Below are positions 22,300-32,879 of a stretch of 64,000 bases of DNA, piece by piece. The stretch spans positions 150,794 to 214,793 of the forward strand of contig KV425602.1 in assembly GCA_001632425.1 (NCBI GenBank), written 5' to 3'. Both the position numbers and the translations under genes were made by a program. This DNA is from Neolentinus lepideus HHB14362 ss-1. Taxonomy: Eukaryota > Basidiomycota > Agaricomycetes > Gloeophyllales > Gloeophyllaceae. The first letter of the stretch is position 1. Each line of letters starts with the position of its first letter. The notes under the pieces were generated by a model, which was given only the letters and a program-made list of their open reading frames with translations, made no database searches and was not told the DNA's origin.

Positions 22300-23370
22300 T
22301 GGTTTTTGGCGTATACAGCGTAGAATTCGAATGGAGGACGGCGCAAGCTAACCGCCGTTGTAGCCTATGCGCATGTCTGGATCAGTGGCAACGATCCTCG
22401 TATTCATGCGGGATGAGCATGCGTTTGAGAACACTGCCTCGTTCATGATACTGCGTCCGTACTATTATCGTCGGTTCTGGGCACTTCATCTGCGTCACTG
22501 TCTTCTGAGTGATGGCTCCCGAAGTTGTCCTCGATGCCTGCGCAATCTTGACCGGGGACTGCACCTACGATGTTGCCCTCGTTGAAGGACAATGTTCCAT
22601 TGCTGCATCATCGACGTAGCTGCGGTTAGTCTGTCTTCAGAACCTTCGACCTCTCCCACGCAAGCAGGTTCCCGAACGCTGGCTCACTCAGAAATGTCAA
22701 GCACGGACGACTGTGTCTTGGGCTGGGCTGCGCAACGCAAGTCCATCTGGATTTGATTAACGGAGCCCCTGAATGACTTCTCATCCGGTTTGCTCTTACT
22801 GCCTTCGATGACTTCGCGGGCCTCGAAGGACACGGGGCTTGATGAGGAGGCAACAATCCAAGATGTCGTTGATTTCTTGCCCATCGCATCGAGTCCAGAC
22901 GATGCTCTGTCCAGACTCCCGGCAGATTGTAGCGATGTGGCCCAGGAAGCCTATGAAATTTGGTATCGGAATCATTCATTACCAGAGTATGTCTCACACA
23001 TTCTGCAGAGGATGGTCTCGGACTCCTAGACGACATGATGGTGTTCTGCGCCGCCAAGTTCGTGGATGAGAACCGAAAGAAGATGAAATGGGACTAGTTT
23101 GCGAAGAATCCATGGATACGTATGGTTACGGAAGTCGTGACAATGTCCTCGGGGCTGCAAGATAATGACGAGCGAGACTAGTTCCCTTGCCGGTGATGTG
23201 CAATTCTTGTACGCTAGATCTATGGCCATCCGTCAGAGCCCTGACTCTGTGTTTGCAGACTTAGTCTATGTGTATATCTTGAATGAATTCTTATCGATAT
23301 TCGGTGACCCGGCGCATGAAGCGCGAGCTTGCCTCCAGTTCATACGCCAACTGATCTTGCTGCTGTGATG
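22300..23370 (+). pseudogene. Decayed unknown gene in duplicated block A
   Basis: Coding-like pieces on the plus strand include DEEATIQDVVDFLPIAS, then a segment reading GLGLLDDMMVFCAAKFVDEN with a stop after KKMKWD, then FADLVYVYILNEFLSIFGDP. The paralogous stretch at 35.4-36.66 kb reads GLELPDDMAVIWVYEFIDKN at the same place. Both copies have stops or shifts, so each looks dead. The family is not recognised. In both blocks the convergent neighbour is an F-box gene. Confidence 0.55.
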
Positions 23371-23612
23371 CTGAAGGTACATCCTTGTCCTAACTGCGGA
23401 CGATTGCGAACGAACATTTCGCATTCCGCAATCTCTACAAAGACGAGGAAACTCAGGAAAGATGAGAGTTCACGACGACAAATTACAACATTCCTGCAAC
23501 AAACAGCGTAGTGAGAAGTATGACACGGAGACGGCGTCACAAGAAAAGATGCCACCATTCACTGGATCTAGAGATCCTCGTAAGCTCGTTCAACATTGAT
23601 TCAACCTGACAC

Positions 23613-25268
23613 CTACTGCACCAGCGTAAGCTCTTCTACGGCCTCTTCAAGTCTCGCAGACACATCAGAGTGAACACTGACGGGCGCGTGTAGTACAACC
23701 TGCTGAAACTTCTTGTTTCCCAGCCGTCGCGATTCCAATGCTGCGGCCAACGAGCACGTGTATGCCCCTAAATCTTGGTGATCGAGGTACCTTCTTATCC
23801 AGAGAGTTCGAAGGCTTGGAAATAGCATGTCTTCTCCGTGCTGTCCACCCCTCTGATAGTTTGAGCTCTCCGGATGGCCTGAATGAACGGTCAAGGCATT
23901 GGGTAGATTGATGCCGTCTTTCACCTCCGTCACTTCCAACGCTGTTACGTGGTGCATGTAACCAAACAAACTGTGCCAGTGCCTGAACGGAATGTCGCTG
24001 AAGGTGGAAATGGTCTTCACGTTCGTCAGCGATAATGATCCGCCGACCATAGTTACAAATTCCTCAAAAGCATCCTCAAAGCTGGTGTCGTTGATACCCA
24101 ACCTAACGTCTGGCGCAGTCCACGCAGAACCCACAGTGCCGCTCCCAGAACCAGATTTCCATGCTTCAAAGATCATGTGTGGCAGGGAGCGGAATTTAAC
24201 AGAACTGAGAGCGTTGCATGGAATCGCCTTGTCCACAAAGGACAGGATCTCCTTCAAGGCGGCGGCATTCCTGGTGGATTCAATTCTGTCTGAGATGCAA
24301 GATCTGAGGGTGAGATGCAGAGAGGTGAGCGGAGTGAGATCGAGGTGCCGCAGTAGCTCTACACAATGCTCTACCACGGAAACAATGTTCATATGGCGCA
24401 ATTTTGGGAGAGGAATTCGCGGATGATCTGCCTGTGGCATCAAGTGTACCGTTGACTTGGAACCAACATCAAAATCCTCCAAGTTCAGAGTCTTGAGGGC
24501 CGGGGTCCTGCACAAAAGCGGAAAGACCTCGGAGAGCAGGTTCTCTTCGAGAGAGTAAGATAGATGCTCCAAGCGAGGTAAGAAGGGTATCCGATTGAAA
24601 TCAAGTACAAAGCCTGAGATTTCTAGGCTCCTAAGCTGGGATGGCTCGAACACCAACTCCAAAGTCCCGGCGCGAAAGTTGTATTCTGGCTCACAGGTCA
24701 CAGTGAGCGACTGCAAATGCAGGGGCTCCAGATTGTGCTGCCTCACAAACGTGTCCAGCTTTGTCTTTGTGACAGAGTGAAGTCCCAGCTCCCGCACACG
24801 ATGGAGATGAGGCAGGCATAATTCAAGGTTATCGAACTGTTCCGACTCCATCGCAACGACAGTCAACGGGGCGTCTCCGGAACGTAGCAGCATGTCCTGG
24901 ACGTGCGAGCGGTCGTTCAGGATGATATTCGCCCACAGTGCATGTGTGCGCAAAGCTACATTGTGCCAGCGTTGGCAGACCTGCGTGATAAGTTGGAGCC
25001 ATTCGTAAACGTCCCAGCGCTGTCCAAACGAGCCCTCCAAGATCGAATCGTGATCAATGTGTGAATACACGGCGAAAATTGCTTCCAAGATATCTTGTGG
25101 CAGACTAGTGATGAGCGTGGAGCCATTCAGCTGCCTCCCGAGCATCGAGGTCTCCTCGGGTATGCGCCTGATCTTCCGATGCTGCTCCTCGATCTTTCGT
25201 TGATCTTGCTCAATCTTTTGCTGGCCTTCATTGCGACGTTGCTCAATCTCCCCTCGTGCCGACTCCAT
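23613..25268 (-). CDS. Coiled-coil F-box-like protein, copy A
   Basis: Intronless 551-aa protein. The start MESARGEIEQRR is fixed by an in-frame TAG directly before the ATG. The first 45 residues are a charged coiled coil (QQKIEQDQRKIEEQHRKI). The F-box-like motif LPQDILEAIFAVYSHI is at about residues 55-70, followed by WLQLITQVCQRWHNVALRTH. The rest is leucine-rich, for example LPHLHRVRELGLHSV and FLPRLEHLSYSLEE, fitting irregular LRRs. By family it should be an SCF adaptor; the target is unknown. It is clearly paralogous to the gene at 30035-31705 and the broken copy at 36826-39096, including flanking DNA on both sides. Confidence 0.88.
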   Translation of the reverse strand: MESARGEIEQRRNEGQQKIEQDQRKIEEQHRKIRRIPEETSMLGRQLNGSTLITSLPQDILEAIFAVYSHIDHDSILEGSFGQRWDVYEWLQLITQVCQRWHNVALRTHALWANIILNDRSHVQDMLLRSGDAPLTVVAMESEQFDNLELCLPHLHRVRELGLHSVTKTKLDTFVRQHNLEPLHLQSLTVTCEPEYNFRAGTLELVFEPSQLRSLEISGFVLDFNRIPFLPRLEHLSYSLEENLLSEVFPLLCRTPALKTLNLEDFDVGSKSTVHLMPQADHPRIPLPKLRHMNIVSVVEHCVELLRHLDLTPLTSLHLTLRSCISDRIESTRNAAALKEILSFVDKAIPCNALSSVKFRSLPHMIFEAWKSGSGSGTVGSAWTAPDVRLGINDTSFEDAFEEFVTMVGGSLSLTNVKTISTFSDIPFRHWHSLFGYMHHVTALEVTEVKDGINLPNALTVHSGHPESSNYQRGGQHGEDMLFPSLRTLWIRRYLDHQDLGAYTCSLAAALESRRLGNKKFQQVVLHAPVSVHSDVSARLEEAVEELTLVQ

Positions 25269-25785
25269 CTATGTATAAGACAATGACGCGAGATCGCCAA
25301 ATTATCGAGCAACGAGGTACAATCATACTTACCGTCTAAATCGTAGTGGGTTGGGCGTTAGGATAGGACAGAGCAGGCGAGTCGAAGACCGGAGCGCTCA
25401 TGGGAACAAGAACGTTAATCACACGTGCTTTCCGCCCGTAGCGCTGAGTCCGAGTCGTTTCCAATAGCAAGACAATACATTTTTGTCACGCCAATTTGCC
25501 ACATCCACAATATCATTATGGATTTAGAGTTTCCGAACGTGCACATATGTTACTGTGCTCCCGTACTGAGTCGCATTGCATCCCGAACTGTGACACTAGC
25601 AGATTCGCAGACAACGGGTTGGCCGAAGATGACATTTCCAGTGATCGCGAACATCTACTTTGCAAAGCCACATTTGTACATCTCGATCCGAGAATTTGAG
25701 TGTGTTACAAGCCCCTTTACCATGTATAGCATCGGCGATCACGATGTTCGATGAGAGACTCCAGAACTAAAGCAAGCCACCCGAA
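25269..25785. repeat. Flank of block A ending in fucosyltransferase relic
   Basis: This flank is shared with the upstream side of copies B (31.76-32.1 kb) and C (39.1-39.5 kb), for example GGGAACAAGAACGTT and ATGACATTTCC. At about 25740-25785 it ends in a scrap matching the end of the last intron and the last exon of the fucosyltransferase-like gene (GATGAGAGACTCCAGAACTA). Confidence 0.7.
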
Positions 25786-25794
25786 CAAGGCACT

Positions 25795-26270
25795 GGGTGG
25801 ACGTAAGCACCCTCATTTCGAGGTCGATAGGATAGGGTAGAGTCGCTCCGACATGGTGAGCTGTAGTGAAGTCGGTCCGACATAGTGAGGGAATGGAAAC
25901 ATTCCGACATGGCAAGGGACTGTAAACGCAGACGCCCGATATCCTGACCGTGGACTGCTAGCTACCGTATGCGATGGAGATGAGGTAGGCGTGGTGCGAC
26001 ATTGTGTGGCCAGCGCGACGGAGGGTGATGTCCAGAGTTTATTCGCCCACAAGGAAGGTACCGGCGTCCCGAGGATAAAGAGTGGCGATCGATAGAGTGG
26101 TGTGCGTATCATTACTGAGTTTCGAGGTCTCCGCGGTTGCGGACGGTGCTTTTGCTGATATTCGATTTGTATACGTTGTCCATCTGTGTATAGTCAATGC
26201 TGATGCGAGATTGCGGCAGCGGCGATGTGCAGTGATACTTGTAGTGTTTGCGTTACAAGTCTTCGATTCG
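25795..26270 (+). repeat. Dispersed repeat R1, partial copy 3
   Basis: Holds the TTCGAGGTCGATAGG block, a GTAAACGCAGACGCC motif, GCGATGGAGATGAGGTAGGC, and the TTTCGAGGTCTCCGCGGTTG block in the same order as the end of copy 2. The first half, with the purine minisatellite, is absent. Confidence 0.7.
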
Positions 26271-26274
26271 TCAA

Positions 26275-27010
26275 CGGGGAATCCGTTCGTCTGATGTCCA
26301 ATACCTGCAGCCGTGCGCTCCCTTAGCGTGTGCAGCCCTATCGAGAGCTCGCTTTTGACACTTTGAGCGACCCGGATGCTCCAGGCGTTGCGTGTCTTCC
26401 CACTCTAAACCAGTGGCGGAGCCGGTGAGGGAATGGCAACGATTCCGATGGGGTATGGTAGTGATAGACGCGTTCGCGCTCGCCTGGAGGTGGTGTTCAC
26501 GCTCGCCAAAGGCGCAAGACAAGGACCCGCAGTCAGCAGAAATTCATCAAAAGTGTGCTTCAAGTTCATGCTAATGTTCGTGATACGACACCCAAAGGGA
26601 CGAACCTCGGTTTCTGACAGGCAGCGGTGGAGTAGTGAATTGCAAAGGATCGCGGCAAGAGGTGGGAGTGAGATGTACGAGGTGCTGTAGTACCGAACAG
26701 GCAAGTAACGTCCAACGGGAGAAAAGGTCGTCTGGGCGAAACGATTAGGGAGAAGGGTTCAAGGAATCGGGAGTGGAGCCCAGCATAAGAGAGCCGAGAC
26801 AAAGATTTGATTGACACGACAGTACTCTGATTTTAAGGTCGAGGGTGGATAGCGAGAGAGCGGAAACTCACTAACATATAGTGAGGGAGTGTAAACGCGG
26901 AGGGACGTCGTGACAGAGCGGGCTGCCGCATGCCAGTCCCTATATACGATGGAAGCAAGCCTAGTTCGATGGTCAGCGCGATGGGCCGTCGGTTACACAG
27001 ACTCAGCTGG
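26275..27010 (+). repeat. Dispersed repeat R1, copy 4
   Basis: Begins with TGCGCTCCCTTAGCGTGTGC. It contains GAGCGACCCGGATG as in copy 2, then CTTCAAGTTCATGCTAATGT, a greatly reduced minisatellite, the ACGATTAGGGAGAAGGGTTC motif and GGTCGAGGGTGG. It lies head-to-tail after copy 3. Confidence 0.7.
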
Positions 27011-27079
27011 GCGGGCAGGCCGCAGAAGAGGATTTGCTTTGTCATCCCATAACCGGTCGCTGTATATTTCTTCGCTCTA

Positions 27080-29530
27080 GACACATCGATACAATCCGCT
27101 GTTCCTCGTCGATGAAAGTTGCCTCTACTTGCAAAAACGGTGCTTGGGCGAGCATGTTCTTCTATGATTAGGAGAGTATGTCGACGGGGCGAAGAAGATG
27201 GTTATCAACGAAGTACGAGACACAGCTGAGCTGGTTGTTACCGCGTCCTGAGGCTTTCGTGCCATGCACGTCCCTCCTCATCAAATACATGTGCTCATAA
27301 ATACCCAACATCTATATTTGCATACGCAGCCCGCCGTTCCCTACATCGAGGACATCTGCTACGTTTCGACGCGATTCTGCCCTTCCCGCTTCGTCTACCC
27401 CACGCAGAGATGTACCACTCAGTGCCCTATGTTCATGGTCTGGTCCCGTCTCTCTTCCCCATCTGCGCGCCAGTGTATTGTTTCCCCGGTTCCCGCCTCC
27501 ATGACTGAATATCGAGGTCGTACGATTACGATTTCCCTCTCGCGTGTTTTGAATCGGTCCCTCTTTGTCGTCGCGGACTTCTCGTCCGCCGTCGTGTATG
27601 TGAGTCTCCTTTTCGACCGTGACGCTGGCGATATGTTCAGACGTTGTCGGATGACGATAGTTTGTCATATGCTTCCTGTCATCGACAACGCCTGATCGTA
27701 TCCTTATCGTCGCCGACGTCTGATTATATCATCAACGCCTGTCTTGGGCGTTTGGTTGTCTGTCGGGTTGCAATGCGATGTCTTGATCGAGGCCTACTCG
27801 ATGGACAGTACTCGTGGTGCTCGACCGATGTGTACTTGTGCTCTCGTGGTGACTCGATCGATGCCTGCTTATGCTTTCATTGAAGCTCGACGCCTACTTA
27901 CACCCTCGTTACTACTCGACGTTTACCTGCTCTCTCGTGCAGCTTGACATCTACCTGTTCTCTCGTGCAGCTCGACATCTACTTGTGCTCTCGCTGCAGC
28001 TCGACGCCTCCTCGAACTTTCACTGTGGCTCGACTGTGCACTCGTAGCGGTTCGCTCGAAATCAGCTGCTTGTGCTCTCTTCGCGGTTCGTCGTCTGCTT
28101 GCGCTCTCGTGCAGCTCGACATCTACACCCTCGTTGCCGCTCGACGCTTACTTGCACTCTCGTGGTGACTCGGTCGATGCCTACTTACGCTCTCTCTGCG
28201 GTTCGAGGTCTATTTACTCTCTCGTGCAGCTTGTGCTCTCGTTGCAGCTGGACGCATACATGCCCTTTCGTCGCAGCTCGATCGATTCCTACTTGCACTC
28301 ATTGCAGTTCCACGTTTACCTGCTCTCTCGCGCAGTTCGACATCTACCATGCTCTCATTTTGTGGTTCGAGGCGTACTAGCTCTCTCATTGCGCTCGGCA
28401 CCTACTTACACCCTCGTTGCAGCTCCATGTGTATTTACACCCTTGTTGCATCTCCTTGCAGCTCGACGCCTGTTTGCACCCTAACTCCAGCTTGATGTCT
28501 ACTTATGCTCTCTGTAGCTCGACCGACGTCTAATTGCACTCTTGGTGCAGCTCAATCTAAGGTCGCTTGCGCTCTTTCGACGCCTACTTGCACTCGTTGC
28601 ATCTCTACATGTGCTTGCGCTCTCGTGCAGTCCGACCCCTACTCTCGCTTTCACCCTCGTTGCGGCTCGCGACCCGTTTCTACGTTCCGGCTCGATCAAG
28701 ACCTACTCGCACTTTCGATGCCTCGCCTACCCTCCGCTGCTGACACGGACTGGAATTTACTCGTCATCGGGGGCCGGCACGCTGCTTGCCTCCAATGTCT
28801 CCCGTGGTGGTTCGATGCATTGTTGCGGCTTGACGTCTGTTTTCGGCTCGATCGACACCTATTTGCGTTCTCGTCGCCGTTCAGCGTGTACTTACATCTT
28901 CGTTGCGGCTCAACGCCTACTCGCACTCTCGGTGCCGTTCGATCGATGCCTATTTGTGCTCTCGCTCCAGCTCGATGTCTCCTGTATGACTTCACGCGTA
29001 CTTGCGCTCTCGCTGCGGCTCGACACGTACTTGCACTCTCATGCAGCGCGACATCTACGTGTGCTTCCATTGCGGCTCGACGCCTACATATACTCTCGTT
29101 GCAGCTCAACACCTACTTGTACTCTCATTGCAGCTCGACGTCTACTTGCATTCTCGCTGCGGCTCGATTGAGACATACTTGTCCACTCATTGCGGCTTGA
29201 CGTCTACCCGCACTTTCATTTTGTGGCTCGATGCGTACTTGCTCTCTCGTTGCAGCTTGGCATCTACTTACTCTCTTGCTGCGGCTCGATCCATATCTGC
29301 TGGCGCTCTCGGTGCGGCTCGACATCTGCTTGCTCTCTCAAGCAGCTCGGCGCCTACCTTGAGGACCAACACTGACTGCCAAGCGGAAACTATCTGGAAT
29401 TTTGCGGCCGGCACGCGTCTTGCCTCCAATATTGTCTTTGGACGTTGACTGGGGGCTGGACGCTGCCGTCGTGTGGGATGTGCGTGTTTCAGTGTCCTAC
29501 CTCCTACACGAGTGTGGGTTTCTGGTTTTT
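27080..29530 (+). mobile_element. Repeat R2, direct copy 2 with long array
   Basis: The longest R2 copy. It starts GATGAAAGTTGCCTCTACTT near 27112 and has GGGGCGAAGAAGATGGTTAT, GAGGTCGTACGATTACGATT, CATATGCTTCCTGTCATCGA, then the array. It ends with a tail (GGACGTTGACTGGGGGCTGG near 29442) equal to that of copy 1. An internal partial tail at 28730-28800 suggests that two arrays were fused. No protein-coding gene is supported within it. Confidence 0.65.
27780..29360. repeat. R2 minisatellite array, about 50 units
   Basis: About 1.6 kb of imperfect tandem units, mostly 28-29 bp, with some longer units of about 33 bp. The unit resembles CGACATCTACTTGTGCTCTC followed by GTGCAGCT or GTTGCAGCT. 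The copy count is an estimate by eye. The unit length is not a multiple of three, and long open frames through it result from low stop content rather than selection. Confidence 0.85.
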
Positions 29531-30034
29531 GGGGTGCGTTATCGGAGGAGAGCTGGAAGATGCGAGGGAGACGGGCAGATAGCTGGGTAATAGTGGACGG
29601 GCATGGACAGGGAGGTACGTTTGCTTGGCAATCGCGGTGGGTGCGCGTTCAGTCATATTGCATCACAGGCGTCATACAGTATATTTCACGGGATCGTGTT
29701 CTACGTCGAGGCATGGGGATCTACACATGAGGGGTGTGTCATTCTATGCGTACAAGGACGTCGGTAGGCGAGAAGAGATTGTATCTCCTGCGTTATGATT
29801 TATATCCTGGAGGTGGAAGGATGTAACATCCTAGAATCTCTGCAAAGACGAGGAAAGACGAGAGGGGACTTCAGTGTTCACGACGACAAGATAGCAAGTC
29901 TTACAAAATTCCTACAACAAATAGCATAGTAAGAACGTACGGCAACACCACGGAGACAGCGTCACACGATGCGATCCCACAATTCATATCTAGAGATCCT
30001 CGTAAGCTCGTTCAACATTGATTCAACCTGATAC
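29531..30034. other. R2 tail to block B junction
   Basis: No gene. Similarity to block A begins at about 29833 (TCTCTGCAAAGACGAGGAAA), showing where the duplicated block B starts. The preceding 300 bases resemble the R2 tail. Confidence 0.55.
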
Positions 30035-31705
30035 CTACTGCACCAGCGTAAGCTCTTCTACGACCTCTTCAAGTCTCGCAGACACGTCTGAGTGAGTGCT
30101 CAAGGGCGCAGTCAGTATGACCTCCTCGAACTTCTTGTCTCCCACCCGTCGCGAGTCTAATGCTGTGGCCAGCGAATCTGCGTACACCTCCTTGTCTGAG
30201 TAATTATAAAACCCTTTTATCTGGAGAGTTCGAAGGCTTGGAAACAGCATGTCTTTTCCGTGCTGTCCTCCTCTTTGATAGTTTGAGCTCCCCGGATAGC
30301 CTGAATACACGGTCAAGGCCTTAGGTAGATTTTCGATGCCGCCGTGAACTTCTAACGCTGTTACGCGGTGCATGTAACCAAACAAACTGCGCCAGTGCCC
30401 GAACGTAATGTTGCCGGAAGTAGAAATGGTTTCCACGTTCGCCAGTGATAATGACCCGCAGACTATAGTTACAAATTCCTCGAAAGCATCCTCAAAGCCG
30501 ATGTCGTTGATATCCAACCTAACGTCTGGCGCAGAGCCTACAGTTCTGCTCCTAGAATCAAATTTCCATGCTTCAAAGATCATGTATGGTCGGAAGTGGA
30601 ATCTAACAGAACTGAGGGCATTGCATGGAATCACCTTGTCCACAAAGGAGAGGATTTTCTTCAAGGCGGCGGCATTCATGGTGGGTTCACCTCCACCCGA
30701 GGTGCAAGATCTGAGGTCGAGATGCAGAGAGGTGAGCAGAATGAGATCGATGTGCTGCAGTAGCTCTCCACAATGCTCTACCGGGTAGGCAATGTTTATA
30801 TGGCGTAAGTTTGGGAGAGTAATTCGTGGATGATCTGCCTGTGGCATCATGTCTACTGTTGACTGGGAACCCACAAGGCCATCCTGCAAGTTCAGAGTCT
30901 TGAGGGCCGGGGTCCTGCGTAAAAGAAAAAAGACCTCGGAGAGCAGGTTCTCTCCAAGAGAGTAATATAGGTGCTCCAAGCGCGGTAGCAAGGGTATCCG
31001 ATTGAAATCAAGTACGAATTCCGTGACTTCTAGGCTCCTAAGCTGGGATGGCTCGAACGCCAAATCCAAAGTCTCGGCGCTAAAAATGAGTCTGTCGTAT
31101 TCTGGCAGGCACGCCACAGTGAGCGAATGTAATTGCAGGGGCTTCATATTGTGCTGCCTCACAAATGTCTCCAGCTTTGTCTTCGTGACAGAATGAAGTC
31201 CCAGCTCCCGCACACGATGGAGATGAGGCAAGCATAATTCAAGATTATCGAACTGGTTCAAGTCCAGCGCGACAAGAGTCAACGGGGCATTTCCAGAGCG
31301 TAGCAGCATGTCCTGGATGTGCGAGCGGTCGTCAAGGAGGATATTCGCCCACAATGAATGTGCGCACAGAGCTACATCGCGCCAGCGTTGACAAACCTGC
31401 ATGATCGGCTGCAGCCATTCGTAAGGGCCCCAATAATTTTCCATTATTTCCACACCCCAGCCCGATGAGTCGAAGCATAACTGATTGAGATCAAGGTGTG
31501 AATACACAGCGAAGATTGCTTCCAAGATCTCTCGTGGCAGACTAGTGATGAGCGTGGGGCCATTCCGCTGCCTCCCGAGCATCAAGGTCTCCTCGGGTAT
31601 GCGCCTGATCTGCCGATGCTGCTCCTCGATCTTTCGTTGATCTTGCTCAATCTTTTGCTGGCCGTCATAGAGACGTTGCTCAATCTCCCTCCGCGCTGAC
31701 TCCAT
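30035..31705 (-). CDS. Coiled-coil F-box-like protein, copy B
   Basis: Intronless 556-aa paralog of copy A. The start at 31705 (MESARREIEQRL) is preferred over the upstream in-frame ATG at 31762 because copy A has a stop just before the equivalent Met. It has the same layout: N-terminal coiled coil, F-box-like LPREILEAIFAVYSHLDLNQ, then WLQPIMQVCQRWRDVALCAH, then leucine-rich repeats. Compared with A it has an insertion after the F-box (SSGWGVEIMENYW) that is shared with broken copy C, so B and C are likely sisters. The conserved end is EEVVEELTLVQ. Predicted SCF adaptor with unknown target. Confidence 0.88.
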   Translation of the reverse strand: MESARREIEQRLYDGQQKIEQDQRKIEEQHRQIRRIPEETLMLGRQRNGPTLITSLPREILEAIFAVYSHLDLNQLCFDSSGWGVEIMENYWGPYEWLQPIMQVCQRWRDVALCAHSLWANILLDDRSHIQDMLLRSGNAPLTLVALDLNQFDNLELCLPHLHRVRELGLHSVTKTKLETFVRQHNMKPLQLHSLTVACLPEYDRLIFSAETLDLAFEPSQLRSLEVTEFVLDFNRIPLLPRLEHLYYSLGENLLSEVFFLLRRTPALKTLNLQDGLVGSQSTVDMMPQADHPRITLPNLRHINIAYPVEHCGELLQHIDLILLTSLHLDLRSCTSGGGEPTMNAAALKKILSFVDKVIPCNALSSVRFHFRPYMIFEAWKFDSRSRTVGSAPDVRLDINDIGFEDAFEEFVTIVCGSLSLANVETISTSGNITFGHWRSLFGYMHRVTALEVHGGIENLPKALTVYSGYPGSSNYQRGGQHGKDMLFPSLRTLQIKGFYNYSDKEVYADSLATALDSRRVGDKKFEEVILTAPLSTHSDVSARLEEVVEELTLVQ

Positions 31706-32179
31706 CTGTGTGTGAGACAAGAACACGTCTGTGTGACACGAGATCAGCGGATTATCCAGCAATGAGGTACAGTACTACTTGCCGTCTGAATCGTAGCGGG
31801 TTAGGCGATAGGCGAGAGCAGGCGAGTCCAATACCGGAGCACCCGAGGGCATGGGAACAAGAACGTTGATTACACGTGCTTTCCGTTCATAGCATCCGCT
31901 GAGTCTTTTCCTATAGCAAGACGCGATACATTTTTTGACAAACTGATTTGCCACGTCCATGATATTATCACTATGGATTTAGGGTTTTCGAATGTCCGCC
32001 TGTAATACTGCGCCTCCGAACCAGAGTCGCCTTGCATCCAGGACTGCCACAGTAGCAGATTCGTAGACAACAGGATGACATTTCCCGCGATCGCTGACAC
32101 CTCCTTTGCATAGTCGTATCTGTAAAAAAGTTTGTATACACCCTCAAGTAGATAGTCAAAGCATGCAGTCCACAACAAA

Positions 32180-32860
32180 TTTATAGTATCGTACCACACC
32201 GCGCGACCTAGTCTACAGGCACCGATTCGAGGCGGGCGCAAGTCCCTAGCATCACGATATTCGACGAGAGACTCGAGAACTAAAGCAAGCGACCGCATCT
32301 GTCACGCCAACCCTACGAACAGATATTGAGGAGAGGCACTTACCCGCATGACATGTCCACAGCCATCCCCACGTAGCTATGCTCCGCATCGAGCTGTACA
32401 TCTAACGAGCTCGTCGCGTCCGCCCACCTGTCCGTCCGCAACGCGTCCTTGAGCCCGTTAAGCCAACAGCCCCACCCGTTCGTGAGGATGCATACGCGGT
32501 TGAGACCCGGGTGCTCTACGTGCAGGCGCGTGGCGATCTGCCTCGGGCAGCAGAGCTCCAGACAGTGTTGGAGTCGAGAGTCGGTGTTGTAGTATCGCGC
32601 GGGGTCGAATTTGTTGGGGAGTGAGGGGAACTATGTATATCTACACCCAGGTCGATAGCCGCTTGAAGTCGCCACGCCTCAGGTGAACAGCGACGCGTCC
32701 GGCTAGAGTGCGCTGGGAATACAAGGCTTTTGTGGAGGCGGGCTGGAGCAGGGGAAAATTGAGCAGGATCTCAGAGTCAGTGAGAATGGAAAAAGAGAGG
32801 TTGGGCCGGAGGGAGAGGATTTGTGAGGATCCGAACAGGCTGGGAGGGGTAAGAGTGTGT
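32180..32860 (-). pseudogene. O-fucosyltransferase-like gene fragment, relic 2
   Basis: Covers the last exon, last intron and most of the third exon of the gene at 46230-47827, ending upstream at GGATTTGTGAGGATCCGAAC near 32820-32842. Small deletions and base changes interrupt the frame. The region matching the HLRRGDF motif (about 32660-32700) is rearranged, with CAGGTGAACAGCGACGCG in place of the intact sequence. It is more complete than relic 1, but cannot encode an enzyme. Confidence 0.82.
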
Positions 32861-32879
32861 ATGGGAGCATACGTACAAG

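Noticed and set aside
27894..29200. Long open frames (up to 231 codons) through the R2 minisatellite, repetitive and rich in Leu, Ser, Arg, Thr and Tyr
   Set aside because: They follow the tandem unit, whose length is not a multiple of three, and several frames are open at once. The same happens in every array, so this is low stop content and not a protein.
31706..31762. Upstream ATG extending F-box copy B by 19 residues
   Set aside because: Copy A has a stop directly before the homologous MESAR start, so the extension is probably fortuitous.
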